DNA of 64,000 nucleotides from Erpobdella octoculata. Lineage: Eukaryota; Annelida; Clitellata; Hirudinida; Erpobdellidae. The stretch lies in the NCBI GenBank assembly GCA_963978895.1, contig OZ022242.1, positions 25,399,424-25,463,423 of the forward strand. The letters are read 5' to 3'. Of the stretch, positions 57,684 to 64,000 are shown in pieces. The notes below the pieces were generated by a model. That model was not told the DNA's origin. It was given only the letters and a program-made list of their open reading frames with translations, and did not search any database. Every line of letters starts with the position of its first letter. Positions within the stretch are counted from its first letter, which is position 1. The position numbers and the translations under genes are program-made.

Positions 57684-57921
57684 CTAGCTGGCAACCCGGC
57701 GTCGCCCGGCAACTTTTTTGGTTTTTCTTGTATACATTTATGCAAATAGCCTGGTCAGTTTATAATTAAAAACACACATGTTGCCTGGCCATTTTAGAAT
57801 CAGTTGAAATGAGGCAATTGAGATTATTTTTTAAATATTTATTGACATCAAATTGAATGTTATTGTTGAGCGTAATGGATGGTCAATCTAATAAATTAAA
57901 TGAATAAAAAGTTACCGTTCA
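57684..57921 (-). mobile_element. Helitron-like 3' end (GGGCGACGCCGGG hairpin variant)
   Basis: Read on the minus strand it ends CCGGGCGACGCCGGGTTGCCAGCTAG with T following. The hairpin is close to the main family but the body differs. The 5' end was not found, and the repeat ORF at 57922-58800 could lie inside this element. Confidence 0.5.
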
Positions 57922-58800
57922 CTAAACCTCTGTGTAATAAAAACCAGTGGGATGAAGATTTATAGATTTAAGTCGTCCGTTTAGAAGAATTCGATTTAAC
58001 CGAAGTCTAGAGAAACCATGACCACAATTCTGGGAATGATATCTTTGGTGGGAAACCTTTGTATTTCCTGGTGACGTACTCTTAGTACAGAGTGCAGATC
58101 TAATACATTGTAAGGGACATTCAGGTTTGTGCTCCACAGGGGGCACAGGGGCAACATTAGTTGGGTGAAAAGGCAAACAAAGACTGTATGGAGTATGCAG
58201 GCCTGGAGTCGTGCTGACGGTCGGACGTAGACGAGAAGGACGTTCACTATGGTAGTTGTAAACACCAATTCGAGGAAGTAAGAAAGATGGTGAAATTGAG
58301 CAACGGGGATCACAGTCATGAGAACGAGGTCTTTGGCGGGAAACTTTCATAGTTTTTGGTGACAAGCTCCTAGTGCAGAGGTCAGATGCAATAGATTTTC
58401 TGGGACAGCTGCTTCGTGGTCGATGGAGGATGAAGAAGCACAGGTAGGTAGATGAAAGAGAGAACCAGGACTGTACTGAATTTCATTAGTTGGCATGGGG
58501 CGTCGTGGAGAAGAACATTCACTATGGTAGTTATAAGCAACAATTCTAGGGTGTGAAATGGATGATGAAGGAGAAGAACCAAGATTATGGTACTGAGAGC
58601 GAGATCTTTGGCGGGGAACCTTCACAGTCTCCGGTGACGAACTCTTAGTACAGAGTACAGATACACTAGATCGTATGGAATGTTCAGGTTTGTGACCAAC
58701 GGAGGGCAAAGAAACAACGGCAGGTGGAGAGGAAGGCAATGCGGTAATCATTACAACTTTAGAAGTAATGGTATGAGCATTATGAAGTAGGTTTATGTTA
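57922..58800 (-). pseudogene. Unrecognised coding-like region of three tandem units of about 280 bp
   Basis: I do not recognise the protein. Minus frames 58943-58347 and 58365-57922 encode three related units of about 95 residues, each with LCTKSSSPETVKVPRQRSRS (variants LCTRSLSPKTMKVSRQRPRS and LCTKSTSPGNTKVSHQRYHS) and, in two, a (V/A)YNYHSE(C/R) motif. The repeat phase marker GGTGAC lies at 58070, 58358 and 58632 (spacing 288 and 274). Substitutions between units are mostly consistent with coding drift, but a frameshift in the middle unit argues that it is now broken. It could be a transposon-borne or captured gene fragment, or a decayed host exon. Confidence 0.45.
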
Positions 58801-58839
58801 TGAGCTGAGTGATTAGTAGCTGTAGCAAAAAGCTTTAGG

Positions 58840-58842
<3 letters not shown>

Positions 58843-58883
<41 letters not shown>

Positions 58884-59560
58884 TTGATAATTTATATAGC
58901 GCAGTACAATGGAATAGTCATCAAAAACCTCGGATAAACACACACAAAAAATAAAAATAAATAAATAAAATAAAAAAAAAGTTTAGTTATAAGACTTAAT
59001 GAACAGATGAGTTTTAAGAGCCTCAACAGAACAAGATAAACCAATAGATATGGGAAGATAGTTCCATGCTTTAATAGCAGCGACAGAAAAGGCCCGTTGT
59101 CCAAACTTGGTAGTCGTCGCAGGCACGACCAGGTCTCCAGCGGCTGCAGAACGCAATCGCCGACGGGATTCAACTGAACTGACGGGCAAGCACATTGACG
59201 TTATATATTCAGGCGCGAGTCCATGCATGGCCTCGAAAACCAGCAGACACAGTTTAAATTCGACACGATCTCGAGCCCTTAACCAATGAAGTTTGTCACG
59301 CATGATATCTGAGATGTGGTCAAATTTCTTCAGACCAAAAACAAGTCTCGCTGCAGTGTTGAGTACTGACTGAAAGCGACAGAGGACATAGTCAGGCTGA
59401 TCAGCGAGCAGAGCGTTGCAATAGTCGATTTTTGATACAACAAAGCTATTAACCAGTGACAACGCAACCGATACTGGTATGCATCGTCTGCATGTCTTGA
59501 GTTGTCGCAGCTTGTAATAGCACTCTCCGACCACCTTGCCCACGTGACAGTTGAACCACC
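58843..59560 (-). pseudogene. CR1/L2-type LINE, C-terminus and (TAA)n tail
   Basis: The frame 59543-58983 reads YYKLRQLKTCRRCIPVSVAL, SLVNSFVVSKIDYCNALLAD, FDHISDIMRDKLHWLRARDR, GQRAFSVAAIKAWNYLPISI, EALKTHLFIKSYN: the C-terminal region of CR1/L2-type LINEs. The 3' UTR has GCGCTATATAAATTATCAA followed by (TTA)n at 58881-58843, the usual microsatellite tail. It is 5'-truncated at about 59560. Confidence 0.9.
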
Positions 59561-59569
59561 TAGGTCATA

Positions 59570-60060
59570 TGGATATTTATAGGATATGTCCGGAGTGATC
59601 TTCTTGTATATTTTTGGAAGGTCGGTCAAGGACTATATAAAGTACCTCGGCAATTTTCAAACGAGCTGGTTCTGGCACGTGGTGCAAAATAATGGTATTA
59701 TCCACAAGTGTTTGTCTAGACTCTAGTGAGTTTAACACCGTGGGCAGTCTGGAAATGTGCTGCTATGCTACCGCCTTGCAAGTGCATAGTGAGTCGCCAA
59801 GATAGAGTGGTGCGGGTGTGTCCATTGTATGTTTCTATTGAAGTATGTTTTAGAGGGAAGGTGAATTTACGTTAGTAGATTGCAAGCGATCAGGTTGATG
59901 TGGTCCGTTTCTTGTAATCATAAAGTGTGGTTTCTTGTTTTTATAATATATAGAAAATTGAAGTCGATGTCGGTTTCGGTCATTAACTGTCACGCAATTT
60001 CCGATAATCTGACGTAAAATCTTTTCATCAAGATGATAATTGTCGTGCATTTGAGCGCAA
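59570..60060 (-). pseudogene. PLE linker and GIY-YIG endonuclease, frameshifted
   Basis: MHDNYHLDEKILRQIIGN and RLQFSIYYKNKKPHFMITRN (60050-59880) are the PLE segment between RT and endonuclease. Downstream the recognisable GIY-YIG parts (ETYNGHTRTTLSWRLTMHLQ) are in a shifted frame, to about 59600. It abuts a CR1/L2 LINE of the same orientation. Confidence 0.8.
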
Positions 60061-60072
60061 TACCGAACATCG

Positions 60073-60109
<37 letters not shown>

Positions 60110-60140
60110 CGTGTACGCGCGCGCGTGTATGTGCGTGTGT
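60061..60140. repeat. TA/TG microsatellite with CG alternation
   Basis: TA tract 60072-60095, then TGTGTG and GCGCGCGCGTG, a purine-pyrimidine alternating stretch. Confidence 0.9.
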
Positions 60141-60644
60141 TTGTGTGCGATAAGACCTTCAATTTATAGAAATATGTTCAGCGTTACTCATCCTTAAACA
60201 ACACTTAATCGACTTGCACATGGACAATAAATCAGCCTGCCTGCGTTCGATAGTCGAAACTACAAAATGGCCGGCAGATGCTTCGAATCCAAAAACCTCG
60301 AATCGTGACAAGACCAAATTTAAATTTCTTGTGTTCAATTTAATCAACTTTTATTATTTGTTTTTCAATTATTTATTGTGCTTAAAAATATTTTTTTATG
60401 ATAATCAAATGTAACCAACTCAATCAAACTAATAACTATTTCAGATAGGGAAATAATTCAATTTAATCTTAAATGTCATCAATCATGTAAAGTGAGTATA
60501 CATATTCAAGCTTGTAAACATTACATAATATTCTATTACACTACATTACTAGAGCTAAAATCAGCCACATAATCGTACCAAATGTGTAAAAAACAGGTTT
60601 GATAGCACAGTACCGATTTTTGGTTTTTTTATTTTTATTTATTT

Positions 60645-60732
60645 CTCTTTCACAACGCTTTTTCCAAGACAAGTCTTGCTCGAAGGCGAAAAGAGTATTT
60701 GCAGAGGCAGCCATTTATAGGCGCCTACCCTT
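60645..60732 (-). mobile_element. tRNA-SINE fragment (3' body)
   Basis: CCAAGACAAGTCTTGCTCGA and GCAGCCATTTATAGGCGCCT match the 3' body of the SINE at 61072-61293. The tRNA head is absent. Confidence 0.75.
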
Positions 60733-61071
60733 TTATTTAAATGTGTTCCAATGAGTCGTGAGTCAAATAAGTTGTACAAAGGATTTCATTGTGTTTATAT
60801 TAGTTAAAGGCAAGGTTCTCACATTATCTAAATAAATTTAAATTATTTAAATGAGTTTAAATTATTTAAAAGAGTTCACATTATTTAAATGAGTTTAATT
60901 TATTTAAATGAGATTCTAATGACTTTAAGTTATTCAAACGATTTTAAGTTAATCAAATGAGTTTGGATTATTTATTGAAATAGAACAATAAGCCAGCAGT
61001 TTTTAAGTTGAAATAATTTCTTATTCAGAAAGTTTTATTTGTATTGTATGGCAATAAAATCTGAAATGATA

Positions 61072-61293
61072 TTTTTTTTTTTTGAGATTTAGCATACGCC
61101 TTATCAAGACAAGTCTTGCTCAAGGCGAGAGAGGGAGGGTACTTGCAAAGGCAGCCATTTATAGGCGCCTACCCCTTTAGCAAATGCGAGTGAACTCCTT
61201 GCTTAAGGGAGTTACGCTGGTGACGCCGGCGAGGTTTGAACTGCCGACCTAACGATCGACAGGCGAACGCTCTACCGCTCTGCCACCAGCGCC
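61072..61293 (-). mobile_element. tRNA-derived SINE, full-length
   Basis: On the minus strand it starts GGCGCTGGTGGCAGAGCGGT with A box TGGCAGAGCGG, then a B-box-like CAGTTCAAACC, a conserved body (TCACCAGCGTAACTCCCTTA, GTAGGCGCCTATAAATGGCT, AGCAAGACTTGTCTTGATAA) and an A-rich tail at 61083-61072. The tRNA-like head is an internal Pol III promoter. It is a SINE and not a functional tRNA, because the head continues directly into the SINE body. Confidence 0.85.
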
Positions 61294-61959
61294 TGTATCA
61301 GGTGGTCTGCATGATTCAAAGATCTCATTGAACCTAGCTATTCACACAACTGAACCCATTTCTTTAGGCAAACAGGCAGCCATTTTGTAGCTTCTTCTAA
61401 TTAAACTAGAAGATATTATTCATTGGCATTTGTTGACATTTTTAATTAATTTTCTGCTGTAGGCGGTTGCTTATAAACCTTTTGCATCTAAACCACTAAT
61501 TTTAACACATTACACAAACTAGCCATTAGGATGTTTATATATTTGAAATGTAAAGATATGGTGTAAACGATATGTTTTTAGAAAAATATATAATGAAAAA
61601 GCAATCTTTATCATATAATAACATATGGATTGATAAAAAATATTAAAAAAATATTTTAATAATAATTAATATTGGAAAACTCATTAGTTGAGAAAACTAA
61701 TATCAGCATGAGTAAATATAAATTAGGAAAAATCAATATTTGGAGCATACCTTTATTAAATAATTTAGATATTTGGCAAAATATTGATGTCAAGGTTTTA
61801 AAAGTAAAATTTAAAAAAGTTTAAATCTATTTATTTATTAAATGTATACTTTGGAAAACGTATATATGTATGAAAAAAGTAAACATTTTCTGGAAACGTT
61901 TATTTACTTTACTTCTTTTGGAAAAAATTCATATATTCGGATAGTACAATTTGTTGTAT
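61294..61959. other. No gene recognised
   Basis: AT-rich sequence without recognised repeats or homology. Confidence 0.4.
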
Positions 61960-62104
61960 AATAACTTAGAGTTCTTTACTCCAAGTGTTTTAAAACATAA
62001 ATGACAGTGTGTAGGAAGTATGTACCAGAATACTTCCTGTCACGGATCATAATTTGATCCTTCTTATTTTCCTTAGTGCTTTATCCAAGATTGGGACTGG
62101 CTTG

Positions 62105-62105
<1 letters not shown>
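61960..62105 (-). repeat. SINE-like element sharing the LINE tail, copy 2
   Basis: Diverged copy of 1803-1985 (TGTAGGAAGTATGTACC.., ACTTCCTGTCACGGATCATA, GATTGGGACTGGCTT), ending against a TA tract. Confidence 0.55.

Positions 62106-62107
<2 letters not shown>

Positions 62108-62185
<78 letters not shown>
62108..62185. repeat. (TA)n microsatellite
   Basis: A pure TA tract; its right side continues into ATAAATCTCGTGTCATAGTG, the start of another repeat whose text (CCGATTTTTATGAAATTTTC at 62233) resembles transposon termini. Confidence 0.9.
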
Positions 62186-62188
<3 letters not shown>

Positions 62189-62414
62189 CTCGTGTCATAG
62201 TGTTTGAAATTGAACTCCTCCGAAACGGCTGAACCGATTTTTATGAAATTTTCTGTGTACATTTGGTAGGTCTGAGGATAGGTCCATGGCAATTTAGAAT
62301 TTTTTTTTAATTATTTAAAAAAGTTCTTTTGGAAAAACCAAAAGGTGCAAATATGTCCTTTTTATAGGAAAACGCAACAGATAGACAGTCATATATATAT
62401 ATATATATATATAT

Positions 62415-62576
62415 AGCGTAGCGAGGTATAAGATTTTCGGTAATACACGCTCTGTTAAAAATACATTTGTATTCGCCGTTTAACACTTTTTTACAAAGAC
62501 TTTCCAGCTTTCGTTTTTTACGTAAATAAAGACTAATATCCTTGTTCATGGTTACCAGTGATATTTTTGTTAACAA
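62415..62576 (-). pseudogene. PLE N-terminal fragment ending in TA
   Basis: The minus frame reads DISLYLRKKRKLESLCKKVL, NGEYKCIFNRACITENLIPR, YA and ends at TA (62414-62392). No ribozyme was found upstream, where the tandem repeat 62531-63050 begins. Confidence 0.75.
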
Positions 62577-63050
62577 AAACTGAATAAAAACGAAATTTTT
62601 TATTGTATTCGTTAATTAGAACGAAAAAGAAACTATAATTATTTAAAGAACGTAAATAGAATAAAAACTATATTTAAATGGTACAAACTGAATAATAATA
62701 ATAATAACGAAAATTATTTTCTGAACGATAATAAAATAAATATAAAATTTAAATCATGCAAACTGAATACAAATATAACTAATATATTTATTTACTATAA
62801 GACTAATATCCTTGTTCATGGTTACCAGTGATATTTTTGTTAACGAAAACTGAATAAAAACGAAATTTTTTATTGTATTCGTTAATTAGAACGAAAAAGA
62901 AACTATAATTATTTAAAGAACGTAAATAGAATAAAAACTATATTTAAATGGTACAAACTGAATAATAATAATAACGAAAATTATTTTCTGAACGATAATA
63001 AAATAAATATAAAATTTAAATCATGCAAACTGAATACAAATTAAAATAAA
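62531..63050 (+). repeat. Tandem duplication, 270-bp unit, two copies
   Basis: GACTAATATCCTTGTTCATG starts at 62531 and again at 62801, with near identity for about 240 bp. The first unit overlaps the PLE N-terminal fragment (62531-62576). Confidence 0.85.
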
Positions 63051-63271
63051 AATTAATTTTCGAACGAAAATTATTGAAAGTTGTGTACATAGATATTCGT
63101 CTAGATAACCATTATCTGTGGATATCTATGATATAGATTTCTATGGTTGTCTAATTTTTGAAATTCACACCCATTTCTTTCTTAACTTTCGTGTTATCAT
63201 AAACGTTGTATTCATTGAAATTAATTATGAGTTCTCTTGCAAAAATGCTTGCTTGGTGAAAAAAAGATAGT

Positions 63272-63430
63272 TCCGTGTGGGAATTTTTTGTTTACGATTC
63301 CAGCACCAACAAATCTAAATGTAAAGCAATGGATTCTAAAAATAAAGAATGTGGAATCCAACTTAGCGGGAAAAATCCCACAAATTTGAGTTCGCATCTA
63401 AAGAGATTTCATAAATCTGAATTTGTTGAA
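63272..63430 (+). pseudogene. BED-type zinc finger fragment (hAT transposase-like)
   Basis: It reads VWEFFVYDSSTNKSKCKAMD, SKNKECGIQLSGKNPTNLSS, HLKRFHK. The pattern W.(x)F, C-x-C-like pair, then H-L-x-x-x-H fits a BED finger, the DNA-binding N-terminus of hAT transposases. No DDE core follows before 64000. It could instead be a domesticated BED protein, but nothing supports this. Confidence 0.65.
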
Positions 63431-63786
63431 ATTTTGATCATACCATCTTCCTGTGTTACAAAATTATTATTTTTCCATATATACACTGCATGAAATTGGC
63501 TATAGTAAGAAAAATATTTAGAGTATGAACTAAAATTGAACAAAAATCAAATAAAAACGAATTTTTTTTTATCTGAATAAAATAAGAATAAAAACGAAAA
63601 TTATTTCAAGAACTGTAATAAAATAAAAACTAAATTTAATTTTGTAGAGCTAAATAATAATAAAAACTAAAATTATTTAATAAACTAAAATAAAATAATA
63701 AAAATAAATAAAATTTAATAATAGAATAAAAATAAGAACTAAAATTATTTACTGAACTAAAATAACACTGATGGTTACATATTTAT

Positions 63787-63830
63787 TAGCCAACTGGCCA
63801 GTTTCGACATTAACTTGTCATCATCAGGGC
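63787..63830 (-). ncRNA. Hammerhead ribozyme, complete
   Basis: Minus strand: stem I AGCC, core CTGATGA, T, stem II GACA-AGTTAA-TGTC, GAAA, stem III CTGGCCAG, TT, stem I' GGCT. It is a close relative of the 43944 ribozyme but with a compensatory change in stem I (TCGCC/GGCGA there, AGCC/GGCT here) and a longer loop II. The PLE body would lie beyond the window end. Confidence 0.85.
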
Positions 63831-64000
63831 TTAATTTTAAAATGTAAAATGTAAACATGAAATAGAAAAGTAAATAGACGTTTAAAAGTTAACTTAGAGA
63901 GACATAAAATTATACAGATATTATGGAATGTACTATGAATTACAGAACAATTAAAATAAACTATTATAACTAAAATTAGCTGTCTTCAAATTTAATGAAT

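Noticed and set aside
60178..60260. HLIDLHMDN frame resembling the Shc SH2 end (human HLISYHMDN)
   Set aside because: The match is only about nine residues, no acceptor or donor fits, and the following residues do not continue the Shc alignment.
61217..61293. A tRNA gene on the minus strand
   Set aside because: A and B boxes are present, but the sequence runs into a SINE body and A tail, and a second copy (23428) shares the same extension.

Overview
The window is AT-rich metazoan DNA, apparently from an invertebrate. It has short canonical GT..AG exons, very large introns packed with retroelements and DNA transposons, tRNA-derived SINEs and long (TA)n tracts. I could not place it below Metazoa.

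Host gene: nine + strand exons between 1105 and 40535 encode an Shc-family adaptor. Seen are the distal PTB domain (1105-1175, 1261-1321, 18980-19096, 19233-19286, 19440-19615), a linker exon with the Shc YYND tyrosine motif and a histidine run (19868-20117), a second linker exon (24480-24570) and the first part of the SH2 domain (35099-35184, 40404-40535). Splice phases are compatible through the whole chain. The PTB start lies upstream of the window. The SH2 end was not found and is probably downstream. Nothing else looks like an active host gene.

Introns and downstream region: the 17.7-kb intron 1321-18980 holds Helitron, RTE, MITE, hAT and Penelope-like (PLE) sequence. Introns 20117-24480, 24570-35099 and 35184-40404 hold more PLE pieces, an I-like LINE with RNase H, non-autonomous Helitrons, hAT remnants, and a CR1-like LINE interrupted by piggyBac. 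After 40535 come several PLEs, a Ty3/Gypsy remnant, CR1/L2 LINEs, nested inverted repeats, SINEs and a BED-finger fragment.

Main signal: the PLEs carry hammerhead ribozymes. At least six copies keep the core (CTGANGA and GAAA) with different but complementary stems, and one of them overlaps the start of the PLE ORF. The PLE pseudo-LTR copies repeatedly stop about 55 codons into the ORF, exactly at (TA)n tracts, and several PLEs sit in head-to-head inverted arrangements. A second signal is a set of non-autonomous Helitrons with a CCCGG/CCGGG hairpin, a CTAG end and an internal 18-bp minisatellite. Two nested insertions (piggyBac in a LINE at TTAA; a hAT MITE in an RTE with an 8-bp duplication) restore the host element's reading frame when removed.
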